This document shows positions 1 through 8,743 of a DNA stretch of 58,906 nucleotides, piece by piece. Under the pieces are notes generated by a model. The model made no database searches. It was given only the letters and a program-made list of their open reading frames with translations, and was not told where the DNA came from. The translations under genes and the position numbers were made by a program. Numbering within the stretch: position 1 is the first letter of the stretch; every line of letters begins with the position of its first letter. The stretch comes from a delta proteobacterium ML8_F1. GTDB lineage: Bacteria > Bacillota > Clostridia > Peptostreptococcales > Acidaminobacteraceae. The stretch is taken from assembly GCA_002029975.1 (NCBI GenBank), contig LQBE01000014.1, positions 125,550 through 184,455 of the forward strand. The letters are read 5' to 3'.

Positions 1-53
1 ATGGCCCTGTATCGATAATGAAAATCATATAGGGGGATCTCCGTCGATTGTGA

Positions 54-81
54 TTGACAGAGAAAGTGGTTATAGTACAAT
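54..81 (+). promoter_or_regulatory. Probable promoter of the rnf operon
   Basis: A perfect TTGACA at 54-59 is followed after 16 bases by TACAAT at 76-81, close to the sigma-A consensus. A second AT-rich block with TATAAT at 121-126 lies nearer to rnfC but lacks a well-spaced -35. The remaining upstream sequence (1-53) shows nothing I recognise. Confidence 0.55.
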
Positions 82-152
82 ATTAGGGTAGTGGAGTTTT
101 TTGTTGTGTTGTGTATACTGTATAATATCATTATTTAAGGGGTGAAGTTCTA

Positions 153-1475
153 ATGGGTTTACTGTCTTTCAAGGGTGGGATCCATCCGCCGCATTCCAAG
201 GAGTACACTGAAGACAAGCCTATCGAAATCGCTCGTGAACCGCAGATGGTTCACATACCTCTTCGTCAGCATATTGGCGCACCAGCCACTCCCGAGGTCA
301 AGGCGGGAGATTATGTCAAGGTTGGTCAAAAGATTGGTGAAGCAGGAGGGTTTGTCTCAGTGCCGGTTCACTCAAGTGTGTCGGGAACGGTAAAAGCTGT
401 GAAAAACCATGCGATTCTAGGCGGCAGTGCGTTGACGGTATCGATTGAAAACGATGGGCTCAACGCAGTTCATGAAAGCGTACAACCGAAGGGGCAGCTG
501 GAGGATCTCAGTGCGAAGGAAATTGTGGCAATCATCAAGGAGGCTGGCATTGTCGGTATGGGGGGCGCCGGTTTTCCCACCCACGTCAAGCTTTCTCCAC
601 CGCCGGACAAGAAAATCGATTATGTGATTCTCAACGGTGCGGAGTGTGAGCCTTACCTGACCAATGACTACCGGTTGATGCTCGAATCCCCGGAAGAAGT
701 CATTTACGGTCTTCGTGCCCTGATGAAAGTTTTTGATCTCAGAGAAGGCTATATCGGCATCGAGGACAACAAGCCGGAGGCCATCAAGGTGATGACCGAA
801 GCGGCCCAGGCTTATTCAGGGGTCAAAATCGTAGGACTCAAGACCAAATACCCCCAGGGTGCTGAGAAGCAGCTGATCAGCGCCATTACCACCAGAGAGG
901 TGCCCTCCGGCGGTCTGCCCATGGAGGCCGGTGCCGTGGTGAACAATGTGGCCACCGCCGCTGCCATTGCCAATGCCATCAAGACGGGAATGCCTCTTGT
1001 GGACCGGATCTGTACCGTGACCGGCCAGGGGGTGAGGGAACCCAAAAACCTCAAAATCAAGAACGGCACGATGATCAGTGAAATCATTGAGCAGGCCGGC
1101 GGCTATGCGTCAGATGTGGGCAAGCTGATTCTGGGCGGGCCGATGATGGGCTTTGCCACCCACACCGATGAACTTCCCTCCACCAAGACCACCTCGGGTA
1201 TTCTGATTCTCAATGAAAAAGAGGCGAATCTGCCCCAGACCACGCCGTGTATTCGCTGTGGCCGTTGTGTAGAGGCCTGTCCTTCCTTCCTGCAGCCCTC
1301 GTACATAAGCGCCTATGCCTTGATTGACAATCTGGAAATGGCGGAGAAATACAAAGCCCTGGACTGCATAGAGTGTGGTTCCTGCTCTTTTGTCTGTCCG
1401 GCTAACAGACCTTTAGTTGAATCGATTCGTATTGCCAAGCGGGAAATTCTCGCCAACAAGAGAAATTCTAAATAA
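153..1475 (+). CDS. rnfC: Rnf complex subunit C (electron transport complex, NADH-side iron-sulfur protein)
   Basis: RnfC is the peripheral subunit of the membrane Rnf complex, which passes electrons between reduced ferredoxin and NAD+ while moving Na+ or H+. The 440-residue protein has the expected order: an N-terminal barrel-sandwich domain, a central NuoF-like domain with the Gly-rich segment GMGGAGFPTHVK near residue 135, and two [4Fe-4S] motifs at the C-terminus (CIRCGRCVEACP from residue 366 and CIECGSCSFVCP from residue 405). An AAGGGGTGAA ribosome binding site precedes the ATG. It is the first of six genes in the order C-D-G-E-A-B, the usual clostridial arrangement. Length and motifs fit the family well. 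Confidence 0.97.
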   Translation: MGLLSFKGGIHPPHSKEYTEDKPIEIAREPQMVHIPLRQHIGAPATPEVKAGDYVKVGQKIGEAGGFVSVPVHSSVSGTVKAVKNHAILGGSALTVSIENDGLNAVHESVQPKGQLEDLSAKEIVAIIKEAGIVGMGGAGFPTHVKLSPPPDKKIDYVILNGAECEPYLTNDYRLMLESPEEVIYGLRALMKVFDLREGYIGIEDNKPEAIKVMTEAAQAYSGVKIVGLKTKYPQGAEKQLISAITTREVPSGGLPMEAGAVVNNVATAAAIANAIKTGMPLVDRICTVTGQGVREPKNLKIKNGTMISEIIEQAGGYASDVGKLILGGPMMGFATHTDELPSTKTTSGILILNEKEANLPQTTPCIRCGRCVEACPSFLQPSYISAYALIDNLEMAEKYKALDCIECGSCSFVCPANRPLVESIRIAKREILANKRNSK

Positions 1476-1489
1476 TTGGAGGGTTGAAG

Positions 1490-2428
1490 ATGGAAAAGTT
1501 GTTGAAAGTGTCATCATCGCCTCATATTAGATCTCAGGCTACGGTCAGTTCAATTATGAGGGATGTTGTGATTGCCCTGGTTCCAGCGACCATGGCGGGC
1601 ATTTACTATTTTGGTTTGAATGCTGCAATTATTACGGTTATTTCTATTGTGACAGCGGTGCTGGCTGAAGCGGCTGTACAGAAGATCCGAAAAAAAGAAG
1701 TCACTGTTTCAGACTACAGTGCCGCAGTTACGGGACTGCTGCTGGCCATGAACCTGCCCGCCAGCGCTCCCTGGTGGATTCCCGTGATCGGTGCGGTTTT
1801 CGCCATCGTCGTGGTGAAGCAGATGTTCGGAGGCATCGGTTCGAACTTCATGAACCCGGCCCTGGCGGCAAGGGCGTTTCTGGTGGTGTCCTGGCCCATT
1901 GAAATGACAGCCTGGATTGCACCCGGACCGGATGCCGTCAGTACCGCCACACCCCTGGGAATGATGAAGGAAGGGGCTACGGAGGCCCTGCCCTCACTGA
2001 TGGATGCCATGACCGGGAATATCGGGGGAAGCATGGGGGAAACCTCGGCGCTTCTGCTGATACTTGGAGGCTTGTATCTGGTATACCGCGGGGTCATCAG
2101 CTATAGAATTCCAACTTTTTATGTAGGGACAGTGTTTGTACTGACCTTCCTTCTCAATGGATTCGAGCTGTATACCTCCTTTTATTCCCTGTTTGTAGGC
2201 GGTTTGATGCTTGGGGCGATTTACATGGCGACAGATTACTCATCAAGTCCCATGACCGCCAGGGGTCAGATAGTTTTTGCCGTGGGAGCCGGACTGCTTA
2301 CGGCCCTTATCAGAGTTTACGGCGGTTACCCGGAAGGGGTGCAGTTCAGTATCCTTCTGATGAACGTGGCGACCCCCCTTATCGAGCGCTATACAGCTCC
2401 AAGAGTGTTTGGAGGTGCCAAGAAATGA
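1490..2428 (+). CDS. rnfD: Rnf complex subunit D (membrane FMN subunit)
   Basis: This is an integral membrane subunit of about 312 residues with many hydrophobic helices, related to NqrB. RnfD carries FMN bound covalently to a threonine; the segment STATPLG, with Thr154 as the likely flavin-linked residue, matches the family site. I chose the ATG at 1490 over a TTG two codons upstream because GGAGGG at 1478-1483 is then correctly spaced. The gene follows rnfC by 14 bases and its stop overlaps the rnfG start in an ATGA arrangement, so translation is probably coupled. Confidence 0.96.
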   Translation: MEKLLKVSSSPHIRSQATVSSIMRDVVIALVPATMAGIYYFGLNAAIITVISIVTAVLAEAAVQKIRKKEVTVSDYSAAVTGLLLAMNLPASAPWWIPVIGAVFAIVVVKQMFGGIGSNFMNPALAARAFLVVSWPIEMTAWIAPGPDAVSTATPLGMMKEGATEALPSLMDAMTGNIGGSMGETSALLLILGGLYLVYRGVISYRIPTFYVGTVFVLTFLLNGFELYTSFYSLFVGGLMLGAIYMATDYSSSPMTARGQIVFAVGAGLLTALIRVYGGYPEGVQFSILLMNVATPLIERYTAPRVFGGAKK

Positions 2429-2997
2429 AAGAGATTGCAAAATTGGGAATGATCCTGCTGATCATCGGCGGGATTGCGGCCGCCCTGCTGGCCATGACCT
2501 ATGAACTGACTATTGACCAGATTGTGGAACAGCGTCTCATCAAGGACCAGACTGCCCGAATGGAGGTTTTTCCTCAGGCCGAAACCTTTGAAGCGGCTTC
2601 CGAGGAAAACCTGGAGGCGGTCAAGGCCATCAATCCCGCCATTGCAGATGTCTACCAGGCCATGGCTTCCGGTGAAATCATGGGATATGTCATAAAAACA
2701 AGACCGGGCGGTTTTGGCGGCGCCATCGATGTGGTGACGGGTTTTGACCTTGACGGGAAGATTACCGGCCTTCGGGTCGGCACCCATGAGGAAACGCCGG
2801 GTCTTGGTGCCAACATCACACTGCCCGATTTCTACACGCAGTACGAGGGTCTGGACATTACCAGGGATATCGGTGTCAACAAGGTGTCCCCCGGAGACAA
2901 TGAGATCCAGGCCATCGCCGGGGCGACGATTTCTTCCCAGGCGGTCACAGACGGCGTCAATTACATCGGCGATGTGCTGGCAGTATTAGAGAAGTAG
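2425..2997 (+). CDS. rnfG: Rnf complex subunit G (periplasm-facing FMN subunit)
   Basis: RnfG has one N-terminal membrane helix (roughly residues 7-25) followed by an extracytoplasmic FMN-binding domain. The flavin attaches covalently to the last threonine of an S/T-G-A-T motif. Here the segment reads AIAGATISS, so Thr168 is the likely site, with Ala in the place where Ser or Thr is usual. The preceding VGTHEETPGLGANI is also typical of the FMN-binding domain. The length of 190 residues is normal. It overlaps rnfD by four bases. Confidence 0.96.
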   Translation: MKEIAKLGMILLIIGGIAAALLAMTYELTIDQIVEQRLIKDQTARMEVFPQAETFEAASEENLEAVKAINPAIADVYQAMASGEIMGYVIKTRPGGFGGAIDVVTGFDLDGKITGLRVGTHEETPGLGANITLPDFYTQYEGLDITRDIGVNKVSPGDNEIQAIAGATISSQAVTDGVNYIGDVLAVLEK

Positions 2998-3009
2998 CGG
3001 GGTGAAATA

Positions 3010-3603
3010 ATGGATATTAAGATATTTACCAAAGGGTTATACAAGGATAATCCGATTTTCGTGCAACTGCTGGGTATGTGTCCGACCCTTGCCGTCACGA
3101 CATCGGCTGTCAACGGACTGGGCATGGGCCTGGCCACCACCGCGGTTCTAGCCTCCTCCAACGTTGTCATCTCCATGTTGAGAAAAGTGATTCCGGACAA
3201 GGTGAGGATTCCGGCCTTTATTGTGGTCATTGCGAGTTTTGTGACCATTATCGGGATGGTCCTTGAAGGATATTTTGTGGATTTGTACAATGCTCTGGGA
3301 CTCTTTATCCCCCTGATTGTTGTAAACTGCATCATTCTGGCGAGAGCGGAAACCTTCGCCTTCAAAAACGGTGTTTTCAGTTCCCTGCTGGACGGCATGG
3401 GCATGGGCTTTGGTTTTACCATTGCCCTGGTGATTCTCGGGTCTGTCAGGGAGTTGCTGGGAGCGGGCAGTGTTTTCGGTATTTCCCTGCTCGGTGCCGC
3501 CTACAAGCCGGCCTTGATCATGATTCTTCCTCCAGGAGCCTTCCTGGCGCTGGGAATCCTGCTGGCCATCAACAACGTCATCAAAGAAAAATCTGCTGCT
3601 TAG
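3010..3603 (+). CDS. rnfE: Rnf complex subunit E (integral membrane)
   Basis: RnfE is a six-helix membrane protein homologous to NqrD and paralogous to RnfA. The 197-residue sequence is almost entirely hydrophobic and carries the conserved N-terminal stretch NPIFVQLLGMCPTLAVTTS; its Cys is one of the residues thought to hold an intramembrane iron-sulfur cluster with RnfA. A second conserved Cys appears in LIVVNCIILARAE. It sits 12 bases after rnfG and 10 before rnfA. Confidence 0.96.
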   Translation: MDIKIFTKGLYKDNPIFVQLLGMCPTLAVTTSAVNGLGMGLATTAVLASSNVVISMLRKVIPDKVRIPAFIVVIASFVTIIGMVLEGYFVDLYNALGLFIPLIVVNCIILARAETFAFKNGVFSSLLDGMGMGFGFTIALVILGSVRELLGAGSVFGISLLGAAYKPALIMILPPGAFLALGILLAINNVIKEKSAA

Positions 3604-3613
3604 GAGGTAAGGT

Positions 3614-4195
3614 ATGGAAAATGCAAGTATTTTCGTAATCATTGTCAGTGCGATACTCGTCAATAACTTTGTCCTGTCCAGATTCCTGGGTATCTGTCCT
3701 TTCCTGGGCGTTTCAAAGCAGGTCGAAACAGCTTTCGGCATGGGCATGGCGGTGACCTTCGTCATGACCCTTGCGGGGATTATCACCTATGTGGTCCAGT
3801 ACTTCATCCTGGTGCCCCTGGGTCTGGAATTTCTGAAAATCGTGGCCTTTATCCTGGTCATTGCATCCCTGGTTCAATTTGTTGAGATTGTGTTGCAGAA
3901 AACCTCTCCCACCCTTTATCAGGCCCTGGGGGTTTTCCTTCCACTGATTACCACCAACTGTGCGGTGCTGGGACTGGCACTGCTCAACATTCAATACGAG
4001 TTCAATCTACTGCAGACCATCGCCCATTCGGCTTCGGCCGCCATCGGCTTCTCTCTGGCCATCGTGCTCTTTGCCGGCATCAGAGAGAGACTGGAAATCG
4101 CGGATGTCCCCAAACCCTTCAAGGGCTTTCCCATCGCCTTGATCACTGCTAGCTTGATGTCCATTGCTTTCTTGGGATTCACAGGACTGGTTTAA
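3614..4195 (+). CDS. rnfA: Rnf complex subunit A (integral membrane)
   Basis: RnfA (NqrE homologue) is the 193-residue membrane partner of RnfE. It has the family signatures [19 protein letters not shown] near the N-terminus and [13 protein letters not shown] near residue 115, each supplying a conserved Cys within a membrane helix, the proposed ligands of the cluster shared with RnfE. An AGGAGGT site at 3602-3608 precedes the ATG. The gene lies between rnfE and rnfB with short spacers. Confidence 0.96.
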   Translation: MENASIFVIIVSAILVNNFVLSRFLGICPFLGVSKQVETAFGMGMAVTFVMTLAGIITYVVQYFILVPLGLEFLKIVAFILVIASLVQFVEIVLQKTSPTLYQALGVFLPLITTNCAVLGLALLNIQYEFNLLQTIAHSASAAIGFSLAIVLFAGIRERLEIADVPKPFKGFPIALITASLMSIAFLGFTGLV

Positions 4196-4209
4196 AGGAG
4201 TGAAAACAA

Positions 4210-5037
4210 ATGGAAATGAATAGTATCATTTTAGCGACGGTCAGCCTGGGTGGCATGGGACTCATCTTCGGTGCCGGACTGGCCTTCGCCTCACAAAAAT
4301 TTGCCGTAGAAGTGGATCCCCGGGCGGTCAGTGTCCGTGAAGCGTTGCCGGGGGCGAACTGCGGAGCCTGTGGTTTTCCTGGATGTGACGCCTTTGCCAA
4401 TGCTGTCGTCAAGGGGTCGGCGCCTATCAATGGCTGCCCCGTGGGTGGGGCGGAAACCCTTGGCAAGCTCAGTGTCATCATGGGGGTGGAAGCCGCCTCC
4501 GGTGAAAAACAGGTTGCACGGGTACTGTGTCAGGGCGGAGAGCACTGCCTTGACCGATTTGAATATGACGGCATCGAAACCTGCAAGGCGGAAAACGCCA
4601 TCGGCGGGGGCGGATCAAAGGCCTGCGTTTTCGGCTGTCTTGGTCACGGGGACTGTGTGGCGGTTTGTAATTTCGACGCCATTCACATCAATGAATACGG
4701 TGTGGCCCAGGTGGAGCCGGACAAATGCACCGCCTGCGGCTTGTGTGTGAGTGCCTGTCCAAAGAATTTGATTGAAATGATTCCCTACAAGCAGCAGGTT
4801 TTTGTGGACTGTATCAATACGGAAATCGGCGGGCACGTCAAGAAAAACTGCTCGAATGCCTGCATTGCCTGCAAGATTTGTGAGAAGAACTGTCCCGAGG
4901 ATGCCATTCACGTGGTCAACAACATTGCACGGATCGATTATGACAAATGTACCAACTGTGCCATATGCTTTGAAAAATGCCCGACAAAGGCGATCAGTTT
5001 CGACCAACAGACCCAGAAACTGGTGGTCAATGAGTGA
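4210..5037 (+). CDS. rnfB: Rnf complex subunit B (ferredoxin-side polyferredoxin)
   Basis: RnfB is the membrane-anchored polyferredoxin taken to be the entry point for electrons from reduced ferredoxin. Residues 6-25 form one membrane helix. A four-Cys iron-sulfur domain follows (GANCGACGFPGCDAFA from about residue 51, then NGCPVGG). The C-terminal half has ferredoxin-like clusters, with motifs CTACGLCVSACP, CIACKICEKNCP and CTNCAICFEKCP plus a further Cys-rich segment around residues 140-160. The length is 275 residues. It is the last gene of the operon and is followed closely by a strong hairpin. Confidence 0.96.
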   Translation: MEMNSIILATVSLGGMGLIFGAGLAFASQKFAVEVDPRAVSVREALPGANCGACGFPGCDAFANAVVKGSAPINGCPVGGAETLGKLSVIMGVEAASGEKQVARVLCQGGEHCLDRFEYDGIETCKAENAIGGGGSKACVFGCLGHGDCVAVCNFDAIHINEYGVAQVEPDKCTACGLCVSACPKNLIEMIPYKQQVFVDCINTEIGGHVKKNCSNACIACKICEKNCPEDAIHVVNNIARIDYDKCTNCAICFEKCPTKAISFDQQTQKLVVNE

Positions 5038-5040
5038 GAA

Positions 5041-5070
5041 AATCCCCCGGCTTTCAAAAGCCGGGGGATT
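5041..5070. terminator. Bidirectional terminator between rnfB and the DUF4364 gene
   Basis: A long perfect stem AATCCCCCGGCTTT / AAAGCCGGGGGATT with a short loop lies between two convergent genes. It is followed by TTATTTC on the plus side and TTTTC on the minus side, so it can end transcription from both directions. It starts four bases after the rnfB stop and touches the DUF4364 stop. Confidence 0.8.
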
Positions 5071-5578
5071 ATTTCGTCAATAGGTTGATAATGTCGCCGT
5101 AGAGGTATTCGGCGTGTTCCTTCCACCGCCTTGTGATGGCCTCGCCATGGAGGCGTGTGGGAACCGTCAGAGTGATTTCCAGAAGGCTCTGTTCATTTTC
5201 AAGAAGGGTCAGATTCACGCCGTAGTCTCCAGAGGCCTTTGGTGTCAGGGAGGTCATGACCGTCTGTCCCGGTTTGGGCTTGATTCGTCCCACAAGGTCT
5301 TCCAGGGTATACTGCAGGTCAAGGGGGATGCGGTCCTTGAAAAAGGCCAGGGAAACCCGGCCTGTTTCTGTCAGCGCGTAGCTGCCGTCCATCTGACTCA
5401 GCATCTGGGAGGCCTCAAGGTCTTCCAGCAGGGTATACAGGGTTTCGGTTTGGATGATTTTCTTGTGGTGGATGAAATCCACCAGGGTCTCTTTTTGAAT
5501 GGGCACGCCGTAAAGATCCAGTATGAGCAGGATGCTCAGACGGCTGCTGGTGTCATTGTCTAGTAGATTGTTTGACAT
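5069..5578 (-). CDS. DUF4364 family protein
   Basis: This 169-residue protein matches the clostridial DUF4364 family, small cytoplasmic proteins whose N-terminal part resembles a winged-helix domain (residues 10-75 contain an HTH-like helical pattern including ILLILDLYGVPIQKETLVDFI). A DNA-binding role is a family-level guess, not shown here. The ATG at 5578 is preceded on the minus strand by CGGGGAG at good spacing; an upstream TTG-type extension has no ribosome binding site. DUF4364 genes are often seen beside rnf or metabolic operons in Clostridia. The divergent spacer 5579-5679 also holds TTGACA at 5572-5577 and TATACT at 5598-5603 in the plus direction, but their spacing is poor. Confidence 0.8.
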   Translation of the reverse strand: MSNNLLDNDTSSRLSILLILDLYGVPIQKETLVDFIHHKKIIQTETLYTLLEDLEASQMLSQMDGSYALTETGRVSLAFFKDRIPLDLQYTLEDLVGRIKPKPGQTVMTSLTPKASGDYGVNLTLLENEQSLLEITLTVPTRLHGEAITRRWKEHAEYLYGDIINLLTK

Positions 5579-5679
5579 AAAAACTCCCCGAATATGATAT
5601 ACTGTAAACAAAAACAAGTATACCACAGAAATGGCGAAAAGGGAGAAAAACCCCTTTGCCGGGAGGAAAGGAAAAGCGA

Positions 5680-6354
5680 TTGGAAGAAAAAATCAGAGAG
5701 TTGATTTTAGATAACGGCGGTGAAATTGTGGGCTTTTCAGACATCAGGGGCTACGAGGTTGCCGGCTATGAGGCCCTCGACACAGGCATTGCCTACGGGG
5801 TGCGACTCAGCGAAGCGATTGTGAGTCAGATTGACCGGGGCCCCACCCATGAGTATTTTCACCACTACCGCACTGTCAACCGACTGATCGACGACATCGG
5901 GCTCAAGGTGGCAGTTTTGCTTCAGCGCTCAGGCTACAGGGCCCTGCCCGTGGCGGCGAGCCAAAGCATCAACTCAAAGGCTGCCGGTGCCTATGAAGGT
6001 CTGTTTTCCCACAGAATGGCGGCCACCCTCGGCGGCCTCGGCTGGATAGGAAAAAACAATTCTCTGATCCATCCGGTCTTCGGACCCGGACTGCGTCTGG
6101 GGACGGTGCTGACCAACGCCCCCCTGAAGGTGGCACAGCCCATCACGGCATCGCAGTGCGGGGACTGTAGCCTCTGCGTCGATGCCTGTCCGGCTCTGGC
6201 CCTGAGCGGTATGGATTGGGAGGCCGGGATTCCCCGGGAAATGATTCTCGATGCCAGGGCTTGTTCAGAACACATGAAACATCACTATCAGCATATAGGA
6301 CGGGGAGCTGTCTGTGGCATTTGCCTGGCGGCCTGTCCCTATGGGAGGACTTGA
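5680..6354 (+). CDS. QueG-like double [4Fe-4S] cluster protein
   Basis: The 224-residue protein resembles the iron-sulfur half of epoxyqueuosine reductase (QueG). It has the family segment GGLGWIGKNNSLIHP near residue 126, then two cluster motifs, CGDCSLCVDACP and the C-terminal CGICLAACPYGRT. At 224 residues it is much shorter than QueG (about 380) and ends right after the second motif, so the true substrate is uncertain; such short forms are common in Clostridia as unassigned reductases. I prefer a TTG start at 5680, after GGAGG at 5662-5666 and AAGGAAA, to the TTG at 5656, which has no ribosome binding site. The next gene starts four bases after its stop. Confidence 0.7.
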   Translation: MEEKIRELILDNGGEIVGFSDIRGYEVAGYEALDTGIAYGVRLSEAIVSQIDRGPTHEYFHHYRTVNRLIDDIGLKVAVLLQRSGYRALPVAASQSINSKAAGAYEGLFSHRMAATLGGLGWIGKNNSLIHPVFGPGLRLGTVLTNAPLKVAQPITASQCGDCSLCVDACPALALSGMDWEAGIPREMILDARACSEHMKHHYQHIGRGAVCGICLAACPYGRT

Positions 6355-6358
6355 AACC

Positions 6359-7363
6359 ATGACAGTCGTGACGGCAGTATTTTTTTCCCTCATCATGATG
6401 ATGACGCCCCATCTTCTGGAGCAACCCATGCCTCTGGAGGATTTTCTACAAAGCTATCAAACCCTGGAGGTGCCTGAAATACCTCCAAAGGAAACGGTGG
6501 TAAAGGAGCCCGTGGGCAATGAAATGGGCCTGGTGCCGGTTTTTCTCTACCACCGGATAAAAGAAAGCGACAACGGCTACGACATTTCCAGTGAAGATTT
6601 CAGAAAAAACCTTGAAAAGCTTTATGAAAATGATTTTGTTATGGTGAATTTCGAGGCCTATCTCAAGGGGGAGATTGCTGTCCCCGAAGGGAAACATCCC
6701 TTTGTTCTCACCTTTGATGACGGCGACATATCCCAGTTCCGAATCCTCGAGGACGGCACCATTGATCCCACGAGCGCCGTGGGGGTGCTGTACGATTATT
6801 ACCAGTCCCATCCTGATTTTGGTTTCGAGGTTGCCTTTTTTCTCAATGCGGGGGTTCCCTTCGGACAAAAGGAGTTTCTTGAAGAAAAGCTGGAATTCAC
6901 AAGGACCCACGGTCTCATTCTGGCCAACCACACTTACCATCATCTGGCCTTTGATACCCTCTCGCGGGAGGAAATTCTGGAGGCGGTTGTAAAGAACAAG
7001 GACTATTATGAGAAGGAATACGGTGTTGAACTCAGGGATATTCTGGCTTTGCCCTACGGCATTTACCCCCGGGATTTTGAAGTGATGGAAACCCTGGGCA
7101 TTCCGAGTCTCAAGGTGGGGTGGAAACCTGAGGTTTCAGTGTTTTCAAAGGAGTTTGACCCCTTGAGAATCAACCGGGTGCAAAACGGTGAAGGGAATTT
7201 CCAGTTTGAATACTGGATGGATGACCTCATCGGCAATCCCGGGAAAATATTTACCAGTGACGGGGACCCGGACCGGATTACCCTGTTTGAAAAGGATTAC
7301 GACAGGCTCAGGACGGATTTTGTCCAGGGAAAGGAGATCCAAATCATAAAGGAAGTGGAATAG
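6359..7363 (+). CDS. Secreted or membrane-anchored polysaccharide deacetylase
   Basis: The NodB-type carbohydrate esterase domain is recognised by TFDDG (about residue 119) and the metal-binding HTYHH motif (about residue 190), followed by ALPYGIYP. Such enzymes remove acetyl groups from peptidoglycan or other surface glycans. The ATG at 6359 is chosen because GGGAGG lies at 6343-6348 and the protein then begins with a hydrophobic segment, TVVTAVFFSLIMMM, which can serve as a signal peptide or anchor. The mature N-terminus has a Pro/Glu-rich linker before the domain. The length is 334 residues. It lies four bases after the QueG-like gene and is immediately followed by a tiny membrane ORF. Confidence 0.87.
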   Translation: MTVVTAVFFSLIMMMTPHLLEQPMPLEDFLQSYQTLEVPEIPPKETVVKEPVGNEMGLVPVFLYHRIKESDNGYDISSEDFRKNLEKLYENDFVMVNFEAYLKGEIAVPEGKHPFVLTFDDGDISQFRILEDGTIDPTSAVGVLYDYYQSHPDFGFEVAFFLNAGVPFGQKEFLEEKLEFTRTHGLILANHTYHHLAFDTLSREEILEAVVKNKDYYEKEYGVELRDILALPYGIYPRDFEVMETLGIPSLKVGWKPEVSVFSKEFDPLRINRVQNGEGNFQFEYWMDDLIGNPGKIFTSDGDPDRITLFEKDYDRLRTDFVQGKEIQIIKEVE

Positions 7364-7495
7364 ATGTACTACAATATCATAGCCGCTGTGGTGCTGTTGA
7401 TCATTTTAACCTCAATCCAGTACAGCCTTAACCGGATAGTCCGTTTGCTGGTTGAGATTGACAGAACCCTCAAATCCCTCAAGGGTAGACTGTGA
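7364..7495 (+). CDS. Small single-helix membrane protein (43 aa)
   Basis: The ATG follows the stop of the deacetylase gene directly, and AAGGAAGTGG lies just upstream at 7349-7358. The 43-residue product has one hydrophobic helix (about residues 4-20, starting NIIAAVVLLIILTS) and then a short amphipathic, Lys/Arg-containing tail of the form NRIVRLLVEIDRTLKSLKG. I do not recognise a family. The position, ribosome binding site and tight coupling support a real gene, perhaps an accessory peptide of the neighbouring surface enzyme. Confidence 0.55.
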   Translation: MYYNIIAAVVLLIILTSIQYSLNRIVRLLVEIDRTLKSLKGRL

Positions 7496-7534
7496 TGGCG
7501 GGCCTGGAAAAAAATCAAATGACGGGAGGATTAT

Positions 7535-8074
7535 ATGGATGTAACCAAGATGGACCAAAAGGTGCTCTTCACTCGGGAGGAGATTCAAAGTAAGGTCAAA
7601 GAAATGGGGGAGCTTATCACCCGGGATTACCGGGGCAGGCGGCTCATGGTCATCTCCCTTCTGAAGGGAAGCTTTGTCTTTACAGCGGATCTGATCAGGG
7701 AAATCAAACTGCCCCTGGTCATTGAATTCATGATTACCTCAAGCTATGGTCATTCCGAGGAAACCACCGGCATGGTCAAGATTATTCAGGATGTGGACCT
7801 GGATGTGGCGGACTACGATGTGCTTCTCGTGGATGATATCATTGACTCGGGAAACACCATGATGCGGGTGCATTCCCTGCTTGAGGCCCGCAATCCCAAA
7901 AGTCTCAGAACCTGCACCCTTTTGGACAAACCCTCCCGAAGGAAAGTGGATTTTGAAGCCGATTACGTGGGCTTTGTCATTCCAGATGTGTTTATTGTTG
8001 GATACGGTCTCAATTACGGTGACTACTATCGAAATATGGACCATGTCTTTGCCTTCGTGGATAAGGAAGCCTAA
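7535..8074 (+). CDS. hpt: Hypoxanthine phosphoribosyltransferase
   Basis: This purine-salvage enzyme joins hypoxanthine or guanine to PRPP, giving IMP or GMP. The 179-residue protein shows the PRPP-binding motif VLLVDDIIDSGNTM near residue 92, the flexible-loop region SSYGHSEETTG near residue 70, and the C-terminal VPDVFIVGYGLNY-type segment (here IPDVFIVGYGLNYGDYYRN) that contacts the base. GACGGGAGGA lies just before the ATG. It is probably in one transcript with the genes upstream. Confidence 0.95.
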   Translation: MDVTKMDQKVLFTREEIQSKVKEMGELITRDYRGRRLMVISLLKGSFVFTADLIREIKLPLVIEFMITSSYGHSEETTGMVKIIQDVDLDVADYDVLLVDDIIDSGNTMMRVHSLLEARNPKSLRTCTLLDKPSRRKVDFEADYVGFVIPDVFIVGYGLNYGDYYRNMDHVFAFVDKEA

Positions 8075-8179
8075 CCCCCCGAAAAATTACAAGAATTTAA
8101 CCTGATGACACTTTTTTTCCCTGGAGATTTGCCGTACCCTTGTGGGAGGATACCCTATTTCAGTGGAGGAGTGTTGTAT

Positions 8180-8629
8180 TTGGAGACCATCAAGGTACTG
8201 TTTGTCTGCGTTCACAATTCGGCGAGGAGTCAGATGGCGCAGACCTATCTCAATGATTTCGGCCTGGCCCACAGAATTTATGCCGAGAGTGCAGGTCTTG
8301 AAGCAGGGGAGCTCAATCCTCTGGTGGTGGAGGCCATGAAACTGGACGGTTATGATATCAGCGGGAATCAGACCCATAGTGTTTTTGACTATTACAAGGA
8401 AGGACGCTTGTACCATTATGTGGTCACGGTCTGTGACCTGGAGGCCGCCCAGAGATGCCCGGTGTTTCCGGGTCTGAGCAAAATGATCAACTGGAGTTTC
8501 AGGGATCCCTCGGCTCTTGAAGGGTCTAAGGAGGAGCAACTGGCAATCACTCTGGAAATACGGGATGAAATCAAAGCGGCGGTGAAGGCCTTTATCGATG
8601 AAGTCAATGAAAGCCGACAGACGCCGTAA
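8180..8629 (+). CDS. Low-molecular-weight protein tyrosine phosphatase / ArsC-type arsenate reductase
   Basis: The protein begins ETIKVLFVCVHNSARSQMA, the P-loop CX5R of the LMW phosphatase and thioredoxin-coupled arsenate reductase family (Cys10, Arg16). The later segment VVTVCDLEAAQRCPVFPG carries two Cys residues in the place of the redox pair of Bacillus-type ArsC, which favours arsenate reductase over phosphatase. I use the TTG at 8180, nine bases after GGAGGA, which gives 149 residues, a usual family length; GTG and TTG codons further upstream sit too close to that site. No arsenic operon genes (arsR, arsB) are near, so the role is not confirmed. Confidence 0.75.
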   Translation: METIKVLFVCVHNSARSQMAQTYLNDFGLAHRIYAESAGLEAGELNPLVVEAMKLDGYDISGNQTHSVFDYYKEGRLYHYVVTVCDLEAAQRCPVFPGLSKMINWSFRDPSALEGSKEEQLAITLEIRDEIKAAVKAFIDEVNESRQTP

Positions 8630-8661
8630 AATAGCCGTGATTCCAATTTCTGAAGCAGGAA

Positions 8662-8688
8662 AACCCGACAGCCCGTCGGGTTTTTTTG
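8662..8688 (+). terminator. Rho-independent terminator
   Basis: AACCCGAC and GTCGGGTT form a stem with a four-base loop, followed by a run of seven T. It ends the hpt-phosphatase transcript and separates it from the hydrogenase operon. Confidence 0.85.
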
Positions 8689-8743
8689 ATGGGGTTCAAC
8701 AGAATGAACTTTTTTATAAAAAAAAAGGGGATTTTGAAAATAA

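Noticed and set aside
5572-5603. A promoter (TTGACA, TATACT) for the QueG-like gene overlapping the DUF4364 start.
   Set aside because: The spacer is 20 bases to TATACT or 15 to TATGAT, so I did not list it as a feature.
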